From Alkalihalobacillus sp. LMS39 (lineage in GTDB: Bacteria; Bacillota; Bacilli; Bacillales; Bacillaceae_F): a stretch of 64,000 bases of DNA. The notes under the pieces are model-generated. The model made no database searches. It saw only the letters and a list, made by a program, of their open reading frames with translations, and was not told where the DNA came from. Shown here one piece after another: positions 44,309 to 53,474 of this stretch (positions are counted from its first letter, which is position 1; each line of letters begins with the position of its first letter). Location of the stretch: NCBI RefSeq assembly GCF_022812285.1, contig NZ_CP093300.1, positions 3,348,001 through 3,412,000 of the forward strand, read 5' to 3'. The position numbers were made by a program, and so were the translations under genes.

Positions 44309-45247
44309 TCACCCTTTCATTGCTTCAACCGCTTTTTGAAGACTCTCTTGGTTACTAATAGCATGAACATTAACTCGACGTTGTACTTTTTTGACGAGTC
44401 CAGATAAAACATTACCCGCTCCAATTTCAATAAATGTATCGACACCTTGCTCTAACATCGTTCGTACACTGTTTTCCCACTGCACAGGAGAATATACTTG
44501 CTCTACTAATTTTTCTCGAATATCGGCAGCAGAACGAACTTCTTGTGCTGTTACATTAGCAATAACGGGGACACTTGCATCTTCAATGGCTATCGTCTCT
44601 AATACCTCTTTAAGGCGATTAGCTGCTGGTTTCATTAAAGCTGAGTGGAACGGGCCACTAACTGATAAAGGGATTACCCTTTTTGCTCCAGCTTCTTTCG
44701 CTTTTTCTGATGCCATTTCCACACCTTTAGCCGTTCCACTAATCACAATTTGCCCAGGACAATTTAAATTTGCAAGTTGGACAAGGTTACCTCCCGCTGT
44801 AACCTCTTCTGTTATCACTGCAAGATTCTCACTTTCCATTCCTAAAACGGCAGCCATTGCTCCTTCGCCAAAGGGAACGGCCTCTTCCATAAATAATCCT
44901 CTTTGCCTTACCGTATAAACAGCATCTTCAAACTGCAATGCTCCGGCCGCAACAAGGGCACTATATTCACCTAAACTATGGCCAGCAACAAAATCAGGGG
45001 TGATTTCATAAGATTTCAATAACTCTAACACCGCCACACTCATCGTTAATAACGCGGGTTGTGTATGCTCTGTCCGTTTAAGTGTTTCTTCTGGACCACA
45101 AAACATAATATCAGACAATGAATAACCTAAACGAGAATCTGCTTTTTCAAAAATTTGTTTGATTTCTTCTTTTTCATTGTTCATGTCTTGACCCATTCCA
45201 ACATACTGTGATCCTTGTCCCGGAAAGATAAATGCAATTTTCCCCAT
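44309..45247 (-). CDS. fabD: FabD, malonyl-CoA:ACP transacylase
   Basis: Transfers malonyl from CoA to ACP to feed fatty-acid elongation. The 312-residue product has FPGQGSQYVGMG near the N-terminus, nucleophile S91 in GHSLGEYSALVA and catalytic H201 in SGPFHSALM; the IEIGAGNVLSGLV segment is near the C-terminus. Its ATG overlaps the plsX stop by one base (TAATG), so translation is probably coupled. Confidence 0.97.
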   Translation of the reverse strand: MGKIAFIFPGQGSQYVGMGQDMNNEKEEIKQIFEKADSRLGYSLSDIMFCGPEETLKRTEHTQPALLTMSVAVLELLKSYEITPDFVAGHSLGEYSALVAAGALQFEDAVYTVRQRGLFMEEAVPFGEGAMAAVLGMESENLAVITEEVTAGGNLVQLANLNCPGQIVISGTAKGVEMASEKAKEAGAKRVIPLSVSGPFHSALMKPAANRLKEVLETIAIEDASVPVIANVTAQEVRSAADIREKLVEQVYSPVQWENSVRTMLEQGVDTFIEIGAGNVLSGLVKKVQRRVNVHAISNQESLQKAVEAMKG

Positions 45248-46257
45248 TACAATTCTCCTTTACTTCTTTGTTGCTCATACTTCACGAGCTCAGACTGTAT
45301 TGTTGTGACAACATGCTCCTCTACCATGTCTTTTGCCTGAACAATCGTCTCAAAAAACGCGGTAGAATCAGAAGAACCATGTGACTTAATGACAGGTGCT
45401 TTTAATCCAAATAACGCTGCTCCACCATATTCAGAATAATCCATCTTTGCTTTCACGCGAAGGAAACTAGATTTTAACAACCCGGCAACGAGTTTACTAA
45501 ATAATGAGCTCGTTAATTCCGTTTTGATGAGCGAAAAAAGAGAACGGCCCGCTCCTTCAGTTGACTTCAACACTAAGTTTCCAGAAAAGCCATCACAAAC
45601 AATGACATCACCAACACCTGTTAGTAAATCCCTTGCTTCTACATTTCCAATAAAATGAAAGTTTCCTTCTTGTAAGAGAGGAAATGCTAGTTTTGTTAGT
45701 TCATTTCCTTTGCCCTCTTCAGTTCCTACATTTAGCAACCCTACTCGAGGTGTATTACGTTTTTTTACCATTTGCATATAAATATGCCCCATGACCGCAT
45801 ATTGAAATAAATGCTCTTGCTTTGCATCCATATTTGCTCCTACATCAAGAAGGAGAAACCCTCTTCCATCTAACGTTGGGAGCATCGGGGCTAATGCTGG
45901 TCGGTCAATTCCTTTAATTCGACCAACGTGTAAAAGCCCTGCCGTCATAAGCGCGCCGGTATTTCCAGCTGAGATGACAGCATCGGCACGGCCTTCTTTC
46001 ACTTCTTTAATCGCAAGTACCATCGACGCGTCTTTTTTCCTTCTTACAGCAGTTGTTGGCGTATCTGTATCTTCTATTTTTTCTGTTGTATGTATGACAG
46101 AGATTTTTGTGTCATCTGTTAAATATTGGCGAATTTCTGCTTCATTTCCTACAATCGTAATTTCAAGATTTGGAAACTGTTTTATCGCTCTCATCGCTGC
46201 TTCTACTGGTGCTTTTGGTGCTTTATCGCCACCCATACCATCCATCGCAATACGCAT
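45247..46257 (-). CDS. plsX: PlsX, phosphate:acyl-ACP acyltransferase
   Basis: Makes acyl-phosphate from acyl-ACP for the PlsY glycerol-phosphate acyltransferase, starting phospholipid synthesis; peripheral membrane enzyme. The 336-residue product begins [21 protein letters not shown] (in part), with the family segments [16 protein letters not shown] and [17 protein letters not shown]. Located directly after fapR, in the conserved FapR operon order. Confidence 0.96.
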   Translation of the reverse strand: MRIAMDGMGGDKAPKAPVEAAMRAIKQFPNLEITIVGNEAEIRQYLTDDTKISVIHTTEKIEDTDTPTTAVRRKKDASMVLAIKEVKEGRADAVISAGNTGALMTAGLLHVGRIKGIDRPALAPMLPTLDGRGFLLLDVGANMDAKQEHLFQYAVMGHIYMQMVKKRNTPRVGLLNVGTEEGKGNELTKLAFPLLQEGNFHFIGNVEARDLLTGVGDVIVCDGFSGNLVLKSTEGAGRSLFSLIKTELTSSLFSKLVAGLLKSSFLRVKAKMDYSEYGGAALFGLKAPVIKSHGSSDSTAFFETIVQAKDMVEEHVVTTIQSELVKYEQQRSKGEL

Positions 46258-46341
46258 GTTCGTTCACTCAACTCCTACTTTAGAAAAATTAAATAGATTT
46301 CATTGAAATCCTGCAAAAAAGTTCCGACAAAACCTTTACTT

Positions 46342-46890
46342 CTATGAACGAAACATGACGAACTCTCCAGAAAAAACAGGCTCGTTTTCAACAAAGCTGT
46401 TCACTTCTACTACTGTTCTGTCTTTATCTAGCTTGACTACTTTTGCTTTGGCAATAACTCGTTCATTTACAGTTACTTGACGCGTGAATCGGATTGTTGC
46501 TTTTGCAGTTAAAGCGAGCTCATCATTAATAATCGCTACCGCTAAAGAGTTTGCTTGCGCAAATAAATGATGACCTCTTGCGATTTTATTTCGAGAAAAA
46601 ACATGTTCTTCTTTTATATCCAAGATTGAGATGGCGCTTTTATCTAGTTCAAGGTCAATAATTTCACCGATGACCTCTTCGATTGACAAAGCTTTCACAT
46701 CATCTAACTGTTTTTGAGCAACATCCTTTATTCTCTCTCGCAGTTCTGGAATAGACAATTCCATTCGATCTAATCGAATCGTCTGTACACTAACAGAGAA
46801 TTCTTTCGCGAGCGTTTCATCTGTAATAAACGGATTTTTCTCAATCGTCTCTTGCAAAAGCCTTTGGCGGTCCTTTTTCGTTCGTTTCAT
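46342..46890 (-). CDS. fapR: FapR, malonyl-CoA-responsive repressor of lipid synthesis
   Basis: Transcriptional repressor of fatty-acid and phospholipid genes, released from DNA by malonyl-CoA. The 182-residue product has an N-terminal DeoR-like helix-turn-helix ([23 protein letters not shown] in part, residues about 24 to 46) and a C-terminal hot-dog thioesterase-like effector domain ([18 protein letters not shown] region in part). The ATG at 46890 follows GGTGGTGG; it lies just downstream of its own operator. Confidence 0.96.
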   Translation of the reverse strand: MKRTKKDRQRLLQETIEKNPFITDETLAKEFSVSVQTIRLDRMELSIPELRERIKDVAQKQLDDVKALSIEEVIGEIIDLELDKSAISILDIKEEHVFSRNKIARGHHLFAQANSLAVAIINDELALTAKATIRFTRQVTVNERVIAKAKVVKLDKDRTVVEVNSFVENEPVFSGEFVMFRS

Positions 46891-46913
46891 TATATTTACC
46901 ACCACCCGTTAAT

Positions 46914-46928
46914 ATGACTAGGTACTAA
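46914..46928 (-). promoter_or_regulatory. FapR operator
   Basis: Minus-strand TTAGTACCTAGTCAT (46914 to 46928) matches the FapR operator of B. subtilis (TTAGTACCTAGTCTTAAT type) almost exactly over its first 13 bases. It sits immediately downstream of the -10 element, covering the expected transcription start, a position suited to repression. Confidence 0.8.
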
Positions 46929-46932
46929 GAGT

Positions 46933-46961
46933 AGTATATATGTCATCTTTCTAGATTTCAA
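46933..46961 (-). promoter_or_regulatory. Sigma-A promoter of the fapR operon
   Basis: Minus-strand TTGAAA (46956 to 46961), 17-bp spacer, TATACT (46933 to 46938). It lies right after the recG stop codon at 46966 and before the FapR operator. Confidence 0.85.
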
Positions 46962-46965
46962 TAGA

Positions 46966-49008
46966 TTAATCGAGTTTTTGTCCATCAAAAACGCCTTCCT
47001 GTTGTAAATATTGGCGGATCCATTGCCATGACTCACTTTGCCAAAATTCATTATTTTGGACTAATTGAGCTGCATCTTGCCTTGCGACTTCCAATGTTCT
47101 GTAATCATGAACAACATCGGCTAATTTAAAATGAGGAAGCCCACTTTGTTTTTGTCCGAAAAAATCTCCTGGCCCCCGTAATTCCAAATCTTTTTCCGAA
47201 AGAACAAAACCATCATTTGTCTCTGTCATTATTTTCATTCTTTCTTTTCCGACTTCTGATTTGGGATCGGCTAATAAAACGCAATATGATTGATGGCTTC
47301 CACGTCCAACACGTCCTCGTAGCTGGTGAAGTTGAGATAAACCAAAGCGTTCTGCATCATAAATCACCATAATCGAAGCATTCGGCACATTAACACCTAC
47401 TTCAACAACTGTCGTTGAGACGAGAATTTGAAGTTGATTTTCGCTAAATTCATTCATCACTTTTTCTTTTTCAGCTGAAGAAAGCCGGCCATGCATAAGC
47501 CCAACTTGATATTTCTCATAATAGGACGCAAGCATTGAATGGACATCAATGGCATTTTGAACGTCTAGTTTCTCTGATTCTTCAATGAGTGGACAGATAA
47601 CATATGCTTGTCTTCCTTTTTCTATTTCTTTCTCAATAAAACCGAGTACTCGATCAAATTGCGCATGTTTTGCCCAATACGTCTCGATTTTTTTTCGCCC
47701 AGCCGGGAGCTCGTCTATGATTGAGACATCCATGTCACCAAACACCGATATCGCAAGTGTTCTTGGAATCGGAGTTGCTGTCATAAACAACACGTCAGGA
47801 TTTTCTCCTTTATCTCGTAGAACTCGCCTTTGTTCAACGCCAAATCTATGTTGTTCATCCGTGATGACAAGCCCTAATCGATGAAATGTAACATCCTGTT
47901 GAATAAGAGCATGTGTCCCTACAATAATATGAACTTCACCTGTTGCAATTTGTTCAACTCTTTCACGCCGTTTCTTCCCTTTAACTGAACTTGTTAATAA
48001 TGTCACATGGATTCCATAAGATTGGAAAAGCTGTTGTAAAGATTCAAAATGCTGTTCCGCTAATATTTCTGTTGGAACCATTAAAGCAGATTGGAAACCA
48101 GCAGTAAAAGCCGCAAACATGGCACATGCGGCAACAATTGTTTTCCCCGAACCGACATCACCTTGTAATAGCCGATTCATCCGGTATGGATTTATCATGT
48201 CATTTATGATTTCATTTATGACTCGTTGCTGTGCTTCTGTTAATGAAAAAGGAAGCTGTTGTTTAAAATCAGCTACTTTTTCCTGTTCAATCGCATAGGC
48301 TATTCCTTTTGATTGTTCACGTGATAGTTTACGAAAAGACTGCATTTTTAGTTGAAACAATAAAAATTCTTCATACACCATTCTTCGACGTGCTTGTTTC
48401 ACACTGTTCGCATTTTGAGGATAGTGAAGTCGAATAATCGCCTCTTTTCGTTCAAGAAGCTTGTACTTTTCTAGCATGTCACTTGGGAGAATTTCAGGAA
48501 TATCGTCTGCAAATTGTTTAATTGCCTCATATATCATTTTCCGAAGAAATTTTACCGTTATTTTTCCACTAACAGAATAGACTGGTGAAAGTTCATTACG
48601 GTCGTGGATTCCGATTTTATACTCTTGAACGGTTATCATGAGGCGGTGCTGGTCCCATTTGCCCGTCAATGTGATTTGTTCCCCTAATTTCAATTGCTTT
48701 TTTGCATATGAACGATTAAAGATAACAGCGGTCACAAGGACAGACCCAATTAATACACGAACAGTAATTCTTGATTTTCCTTTTCCAAAAAAACGAGCAA
48801 CGGGTTCACTATGAATAACACCTGCTACAGTGACTCTCTCATCATGTTGAACGTCATGAAGGTCCTTTAAAGAATAGTCCTCATAACGGTACGGAAAATA
48901 TTCAATTAACTGTTCCACTGTTGTAATTCCTAAACTCGCAAGCTGTTCAGCCGTTTCGTCACCGATTCCTTTTATCTCCCTAACGTCAACATTTGCATAC
49001 CCAATCAT
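46966..49008 (-). CDS. recG: RecG, ATP-dependent DNA helicase
   Basis: Branch-migrating helicase acting on stalled replication forks and Holliday junctions. The 680-residue product has an N-terminal wedge/OB domain (HDVQHDERVTVAGVIHSEPVARFFGKGKSRITV in part), helicase motif I GDVGSGKTIVA, motif II DEQH, motif III MTATPIPRTLA, and the RecG-specific C-terminal region QLHQLRGRVGRGSHQSYC with LELRGPGDFFGQKQSGLP. ATG overlaps the sdaAA stop (ATGA). Confidence 0.97.
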   Translation of the reverse strand: MIGYANVDVREIKGIGDETAEQLASLGITTVEQLIEYFPYRYEDYSLKDLHDVQHDERVTVAGVIHSEPVARFFGKGKSRITVRVLIGSVLVTAVIFNRSYAKKQLKLGEQITLTGKWDQHRLMITVQEYKIGIHDRNELSPVYSVSGKITVKFLRKMIYEAIKQFADDIPEILPSDMLEKYKLLERKEAIIRLHYPQNANSVKQARRRMVYEEFLLFQLKMQSFRKLSREQSKGIAYAIEQEKVADFKQQLPFSLTEAQQRVINEIINDMINPYRMNRLLQGDVGSGKTIVAACAMFAAFTAGFQSALMVPTEILAEQHFESLQQLFQSYGIHVTLLTSSVKGKKRRERVEQIATGEVHIIVGTHALIQQDVTFHRLGLVITDEQHRFGVEQRRVLRDKGENPDVLFMTATPIPRTLAISVFGDMDVSIIDELPAGRKKIETYWAKHAQFDRVLGFIEKEIEKGRQAYVICPLIEESEKLDVQNAIDVHSMLASYYEKYQVGLMHGRLSSAEKEKVMNEFSENQLQILVSTTVVEVGVNVPNASIMVIYDAERFGLSQLHQLRGRVGRGSHQSYCVLLADPKSEVGKERMKIMTETNDGFVLSEKDLELRGPGDFFGQKQSGLPHFKLADVVHDYRTLEVARQDAAQLVQNNEFWQSESWQWIRQYLQQEGVFDGQKLD

Positions 49009-49892
49009 TTTTTATCTAGCGGTATTCCAAAAATTTTCACTTCTAATGCTCTTCCTGTTGGTGTTGCCGCTAATCCTCCTTGAGCTGTTTCTCTTAAAGC
49101 CACTGGCATCGTTTCACCGATTTTATACATCGCATCAATGACTTCATCACATGGGATTCGACTTGTAATTCCGGCTAGTGCCATATCTGCTGCCGTCATT
49201 GCAATCGCTGCTCCCATTGCGTTCCGTTTCACACAGGGAACTTCAACTAAGCCTGCGACAGGGTCACAAACGAGTCCTAACATATTTTTTAATGCGATCG
49301 CCATCGCCTCTGCACTTTGGGCTGGCGTCCCTCCAGCAAGCTCTACAATGGCTGCTGCTGCCATTCCTGACGCAGACCCTACTTCGGCTTGACAGCCCCC
49401 TGCAGCACCTGAAATAGAAGCATTATTGGCTACTACAAATCCAAAAGCACCCGCTGCAAACAAATAATGTACCATCTGTTCTTTCGTCGGCTTTAATTTA
49501 TTTTTCAGTCCGAAAAGAGTTCCAGGTACAACACCAGCAGATCCTGCTGTTGGCGTTGCACAGATCGTTCCCATAGCAGCATTCACTTCATTTGTTGCGA
49601 CAGCCTTGCTTACCGCATCTAATAGTGTGGAGCCCGTTAATGTATTGCCTTTTTCAATATATTGCTGAAGTAATACCGCGTCTCCACCGGTTAAACCCGA
49701 GACTGACTTTATATTTTCGGTAATTCCTCGTTCTACCGCTTGCTCCATTACATCCAAGTTTTTTTCCATTTGCGACATGATCTCTTCTCGGGAACGCCCT
49801 GTTACTTCCATTTCTTGAAGAATCATGACTTCTGAGATTTTAATTTGTTTTGACTCCGCTAATTCCACAAGTTCTGCCACATTTCGAAACAT
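49005..49892 (-). CDS. sdaAA: L-serine dehydratase alpha subunit
   Basis: Iron-sulfur enzyme (with SdaAB) that deaminates L-serine to pyruvate and ammonia. The 295-residue product shows the SdaA family cysteines in ICATPTAGSAGVVPGT, GGCQAEVGSASGMAAAA and CDPVAGLVEVPCVKRNAMGA, expected ligands of an oxygen-labile [4Fe-4S] cluster. It overlaps recG by 4 bp and follows sdaAB by 14 nt; the same arrangement occurs in B. subtilis. Confidence 0.95.
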   Translation of the reverse strand: MFRNVAELVELAESKQIKISEVMILQEMEVTGRSREEIMSQMEKNLDVMEQAVERGITENIKSVSGLTGGDAVLLQQYIEKGNTLTGSTLLDAVSKAVATNEVNAAMGTICATPTAGSAGVVPGTLFGLKNKLKPTKEQMVHYLFAAGAFGFVVANNASISGAAGGCQAEVGSASGMAAAAIVELAGGTPAQSAEAMAIALKNMLGLVCDPVAGLVEVPCVKRNAMGAAIAMTAADMALAGITSRIPCDEVIDAMYKIGETMPVALRETAQGGLAATPTGRALEVKIFGIPLDKK

Positions 49893-49906
49893 GGTAAGTC
49901 CTCCTA

Positions 49907-50569
49907 TTAATCGTGAATTTTCGTTACTTTATTCACATTCGGTAACGATTCCAATTGCTGCAATAAGTCAAACTCTACATTTTGGTCTACTTCAATTACC
50001 ATTAATGCTTCTTGCCCTTTTTCTTTTCGAGAAACTTCCATATGACCAATATTAATTTCGTGTTTAGCAACGATATTTGATACATTCGCAATTACGCCAA
50101 ATGTATCATCATGAACGACTAATATCGCAGGATGATTTCCTGATAACTTTAACTCAAACCCATTTAGTTCAATAATCTCAATTTTTCCTCCGCCGATGGA
50201 AATCCCTATTAATTCAAGCTCATTTTCCTCATCACCAAGAATGACTTTAGCCGTGTTCGGGTGATCAGTAATGGCTTCTTCCTCAAAGATTTTTATCGTA
50301 ATTCCTTTTTCATTTGCTATCTTAAATGAGCTTGTAATTCGAGGATCATCTGTATCAAAATCTAATATCCCACCAACTAATGCCACATCGGTTCCATGTC
50401 CTTTATACGTTTTTGCAAATGAACCATAAAAGGAGATGTTCACCCACTTTGGTTGTTTTTGAAATAATGTTCTTGCCACACGCCCAATTCGTGCCGCTCC
50501 TGCTGTGTGTGAGCTTGAAGGACCAATCATAACCGGACCAATAATATCAAATACTGTTCTATATTTCAT
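49907..50569 (-). CDS. sdaAB: L-serine dehydratase beta subunit
   Basis: Regulatory/partner subunit of L-serine dehydratase. The 220-residue product has the N-terminal SDH-beta domain (FDIIGPVMIGPSSSHTAGAARIG in part) and a C-terminal ACT domain (LVVHDDTFGVIANVSNIVAKHEINIGHMEVSR in part), which in the family senses the amino acid. Start ATG 50569 has GGAGGG 8 to 9 nt upstream; the longer frame adds one residue at a TTG. Confidence 0.95.
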   Translation of the reverse strand: MKYRTVFDIIGPVMIGPSSSHTAGAARIGRVARTLFQKQPKWVNISFYGSFAKTYKGHGTDVALVGGILDFDTDDPRITSSFKIANEKGITIKIFEEEAITDHPNTAKVILGDEENELELIGISIGGGKIEIIELNGFELKLSGNHPAILVVHDDTFGVIANVSNIVAKHEINIGHMEVSRKEKGQEALMVIEVDQNVEFDLLQQLESLPNVNKVTKIHD

Positions 50570-50641
50570 CAACTTTACCCTCCGTTCTATTTGTAAAACA
50601 CTGTTTGGGTATACTCCTTTTTACAAAACAGCTTTTCGAAA

Positions 50642-50673
50642 AAATATTCCTACCCAAGTAGGTAGGAATATTT
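50642..50673 (-). terminator. Terminator after fakA
   Basis: Thirteen-bp perfect stem (50642 to 50654 with 50661 to 50673, 6-nt loop), core TTCCTACC, followed by T-rich sequence on the minus strand, 5 nt after the fakA stop. It separates yloU-fakA from the sdaAB-sdaAA-recG unit. Confidence 0.9.
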
Positions 50674-50677
50674 GTCT

Positions 50678-52345
50678 TTATTCTATCGCAAAAATATAAG
50701 AATATAGTGGTTGCTTTCCTTCATGTATCTCAACTTCTATATCTTCAGATACAGTTTGTATATATTCTGCTAGTTCATTAGCACTTTGTTCTGTAGCTCC
50801 TTCACCCCAAATTAACGTGAGAAGCTCCGTATCTTCATTTACCATTTGGTCGACTAGCTGTTTGGCTACTTCATTCATAGAAGGGCCAGAACTAACAATT
50901 TTCTTTTCTGCAATTCCCATAAAATCATCTTTTTTAATTTCAACACCGTCTAAGTTTGTGTCGCGGACCGCAAATGTCACTAAGCCTGTTTGCACTCCTC
51001 CCATAGCTTCTTTCATCGCGTTTGCATTATCTTCAGCATTTCCACTCGGGTTAAATGTTAATAGCGCTGATAACCCTTGTGGTACAGATTTAGAAGGAAT
51101 CACTATTACTTCTTGATCAGCAACTTTTGCTGCTTGCTCTGCTGCCATTATAATGTTTCCGTTATTAGGAAGAACAAAAACGGTATCTGCATGAACATCT
51201 CGAATGGCTTTGACAATATCTTCTGTGCTAGGGTTCATTGTTTGTCCGCCGGCGATAACAACATCGGCTCCGATTCCTTTAAATAAAGAAGCAATTCCTT
51301 CCCCCATGGAAACGGTAACAATGCCAAAAGGTTTATTTTCCTTCGGCTTTTCTTCCGTTTCATACACTGCTTTTGTCACATCCAAAAGATTAGTATGCTG
51401 TTCTCTCATGTTGTCCACTTTTACGTTAAGAAAACTTCCATATCGCTGTGCTTTTGATAATACTTCCCCTGGAGTTTCAGCATGGATATGTATTTTTAAA
51501 AGTTCTTCATCTGATACAACGAGCAATGAATCCCCTATTTCGCTTAACTCATGGCGAAATTTTGATTCGTTATATGGATGGAGTTTCAATTTTTCTTCTT
51601 CAAACTTCACCATTACTTCGGTACAATATCCAAATTCAATATCTTCAGTAGAAAGTTGACTTTGAACATTGTGATGCTCCATTTTCACTAAATCTTCCAT
51701 TGAAGGTGCATCTTCTGCACCATCAGAAACTTTTTCCCCTTTTAAAATGGCAAGAAATCCTTCGTAAATATAAAGCAATCCTTGTCCACCAGAATCAACT
51801 ACCCCAACTTCTTTTAATACGGGTAATAAGTCTGGTGTTCTTTTTAAAGAAGCTCTTCCTTCCTTCACAACGGCTTCCATAACAGCTGTTGCATCATCTT
51901 GCTTTACGGCTATTGCTTTTTTCGCACTATCTTTGGCAACCGTTAAGATTGTCCCTTCTACAGGCTTCATAACAGCTTTGTAGGCTGTAGTTACCCCTAG
52001 GTCAAATGCTTTTGCTAAATCTTTTCCACTAATGTCTTGTTTCCCTTCAAGTGCTTTAGAAAATCCGCGGAACAACTGCGACAAAATGACACCTGAATTT
52101 CCTCTTGCGCCCATCAATAACCCTTTTGAAAAAGCCATTGCGACAGAGGTTGCCTTATCTTTAGAAGCGGCTTTTACTTCTTTCACACCAGATGTAATCG
52201 ATAAGTTCATATTTGTCCCTGTATCTCCATCTGGAACTGGAAACACATTTAAAGAATCTACTTTTTTTGCATGTTTTGATAAATTGGCTGCACCTTCAAT
52301 AAACATATGCGCCAATAACTGACCATTAATAACCTTACTTGACAC
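50678..52345 (-). CDS. fakA: FakA (YloV), fatty acid kinase catalytic subunit
   Basis: Phosphorylates exogenous fatty acids bound to FakB proteins so they can enter phospholipid synthesis. The 555-residue product has an N-terminal DAK-type nucleotide-binding domain with DSLNVFPVPDGDTGTNMNLS (in part), GARGNSGVILSQLFRG and VDSGGQGLLYIYEG, and a C-terminal FakB-binding/DegV-associated domain ending QPLYSYIFAIE. Located after yloU as in B. subtilis. Confidence 0.94.
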   Translation of the reverse strand: MSSKVINGQLLAHMFIEGAANLSKHAKKVDSLNVFPVPDGDTGTNMNLSITSGVKEVKAASKDKATSVAMAFSKGLLMGARGNSGVILSQLFRGFSKALEGKQDISGKDLAKAFDLGVTTAYKAVMKPVEGTILTVAKDSAKKAIAVKQDDATAVMEAVVKEGRASLKRTPDLLPVLKEVGVVDSGGQGLLYIYEGFLAILKGEKVSDGAEDAPSMEDLVKMEHHNVQSQLSTEDIEFGYCTEVMVKFEEEKLKLHPYNESKFRHELSEIGDSLLVVSDEELLKIHIHAETPGEVLSKAQRYGSFLNVKVDNMREQHTNLLDVTKAVYETEEKPKENKPFGIVTVSMGEGIASLFKGIGADVVIAGGQTMNPSTEDIVKAIRDVHADTVFVLPNNGNIIMAAEQAAKVADQEVIVIPSKSVPQGLSALLTFNPSGNAEDNANAMKEAMGGVQTGLVTFAVRDTNLDGVEIKKDDFMGIAEKKIVSSGPSMNEVAKQLVDQMVNEDTELLTLIWGEGATEQSANELAEYIQTVSEDIEVEIHEGKQPLYSYIFAIE

Positions 52346-52366
52346 TTGACTTCCTCCTAACTCGGA

Positions 52367-52729
52367 TTAAGGGTTAGTAACCCGAACTCCTTGAACAAAG
52401 ATGTTAACTGAATCTACAGTCAAACCTAACATTTTTTCTAACTGGTATTTCACCTTCGTTTGCACATTATGAGCAACTTCTGAAATTTTTGTACCGTAAC
52501 TCACAATAATGTACATATCAATATGTACTTCATTTTCTTCTTCTCGAATGACAACTCCACGTTGGAAATTTTCTTTGCCTAATAATTCGGTTATTCCATC
52601 TTTAATTTGTTTTTGTGAAGCCATACCAACAATGCCATAGCAATCAACAGCTGCACCACCAGCAATCGTTCCTACTACTTCCTTTGAAACTTCAATAACA
52701 CCCATTTGCGTCTTTAATTCAATTGACAT
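52367..52729 (-). CDS. yloU: YloU, Asp23/Gls24 family protein
   Basis: Asp23/Gls24-family protein linked to envelope homeostasis in Gram-positive bacteria; precise role unclear. The 120-residue product has the family segments GVIEVSKEVVGTIAGGAAVDCYGIVGM (in part), VDMYIIVSYGTKISEVAHNVQTKVKYQLEKM (VHIDMYIIV as read) and DSVNIFVQGVRV. No membrane segment. Upstream neighbour of fakA with a 21-nt gap, so co-transcribed. Confidence 0.92.
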   Translation of the reverse strand: MSIELKTQMGVIEVSKEVVGTIAGGAAVDCYGIVGMASQKQIKDGITELLGKENFQRGVVIREEENEVHIDMYIIVSYGTKISEVAHNVQTKVKYQLEKMLGLTVDSVNIFVQGVRVTNP

Positions 52730-52908
52730 ATGATAAATCCCCTTTCTCTTATTTTTAAGCTACAGGAAATATTTCCAATCATCCTCAATAAAGGTTGTAC
52801 GTATACTCCACTTTTCTTTACTACCCTACATCTTACTATATTCTGCACATTTTTAAAAGAAAGTTAACAAAAATCGGCGTCAAGCAATATTCCTTGATAG
52901 AATATTAT

Positions 52909-52937
52909 TGCAATCTTTTGAAGGCTATGCTAAGATA
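52909..52937 (+). promoter_or_regulatory. Sigma-A promoter of rpmB
   Basis: Plus-strand TTGCAA (52909 to 52914), 17-bp spacer, TAAGAT (52932 to 52937), about 60 bp before rpmB. The leader contains a small dyad with GATGAA and TTCATC arms at about 52955 to 52972. Confidence 0.75.
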
Positions 52938-52998
52938 TTCAAGTATGATTTCGGATGAAACTTGATTCATCTCATTGTGAGTTAGGAGGTGCACTTAC

Positions 52999-53187
52999 AT
53001 GGCACGTAAATGTCACATTACTGGTAAACAAGCACGTACTGGTAACAAACGTTCCCACGCTCTGAATAAAACAAAGCGTAAATGGGGTGTTAACGTACAA
53101 AAAGTACGTATTTTAGTAGACGGCAAACCAAAACGCGTTTATGTATCTGCTCGCGCATTAAAGTCTGGCAAAGTAGAACGCGCGTAA
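52999..53187 (+). CDS. rpmB: Ribosomal protein L28
   Basis: Large-subunit ribosomal protein. The 62-residue basic product begins [16 protein letters not shown] and contains [20 protein letters not shown] (in part) and [14 protein letters not shown]. Length and single N-terminal cysteine match B. subtilis RpmB (62). GGAGGTG precedes the ATG. It is transcribed opposite to its neighbours spoVM and yloU, the same orientation relation as in B. subtilis. Confidence 0.98.
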   Translation: MARKCHITGKQARTGNKRSHALNKTKRKWGVNVQKVRILVDGKPKRVYVSARALKSGKVERA

Positions 53188-53278
53188 TGTACAAAATGGG
53201 TTTCTATACTTTTAATTCATGTATCGTGTAAACGTTTGGATAGAAATTCATGCTAAAAACAAAAAAAGCAAGCCACTT

Positions 53279-53314
53279 CAGGCAATTGTCAATCATTGTA
53301 TTGACAATTGCCTG
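53279..53314. repeat. 15-bp perfect inverted repeat after rpmB
   Basis: Arms 53279 to 53293 and 53300 to 53314 with a 6-nt loop; the arms contain GGCAATTGTCAA. It lies 91 nt past rpmB. On neither strand does a T-run follow at once; on the minus strand T7 comes about 11 nt later. It may be an auxiliary terminator for convergent rpmB and spoVM or a stabilising 3' hairpin. Confidence 0.65.
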
Positions 53315-53348
53315 ATTGTGTATTATTACGGCATTTCGCTTTTTGCCA

Positions 53349-53384
53349 AAAAAGTACACCGAAGACAAGCACGGTGTACTTTTT
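53349..53384. terminator. Terminator between spoVM and rpmB
   Basis: Thirteen-bp perfect stem (53349 to 53361 with 53372 to 53384, 10-nt loop), core GTACACCG, flanked by A and T runs on both sides, so it can end spoVM transcription on the minus strand and rpmB transcription on the plus strand. Confidence 0.9.
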
Positions 53385-53393
53385 GATTTTGTA

Positions 53394-53474
53394 TTACCCT
53401 TTTTTAAACGAACTTAATACTGCTCTTACAAAACCACCAATGAACTTAGGTAGTTTAATCGTATAAAATTTCAT
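53394..53474 (-). CDS. spoVM: SpoVM, stage V sporulation morphogenetic peptide
   Basis: A 26-residue amphipathic peptide that recognises the convex forespore membrane, anchors the coat base SpoIVA and inhibits FtsH. The encoded peptide reads MKFYTIKLPKFIGG followed by FVRAVLSSFKKG, differing from B. subtilis SpoVM at only a few positions (for example Ile for Leu-12, Phe for Ile-15) and keeping Pro-9 and the basic face. The ATG has GAGGAGGAG with good spacing. It lies between rpmB and rpe, the expected locus, and is too short for ordinary ORF calling. Confidence 0.96.
   Translation of the reverse strand: MKFYTIKLPKFIGGFVRAVLSSFKKG

Noticed and set aside
44391-44918. Plus-strand open frame of 175 codons opposite fabD
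   Set aside because: Antisense of a conserved enzyme with no initiation signal and no recognisable domain.
53301-53330. Plus-strand TTGACA with TATTAC 17 bp downstream, facing spoVM
   Set aside because: The -35 is part of the perfect hairpin arm, the -10 is poor and no plus-strand gene follows before the terminator at 53349 to 53384.
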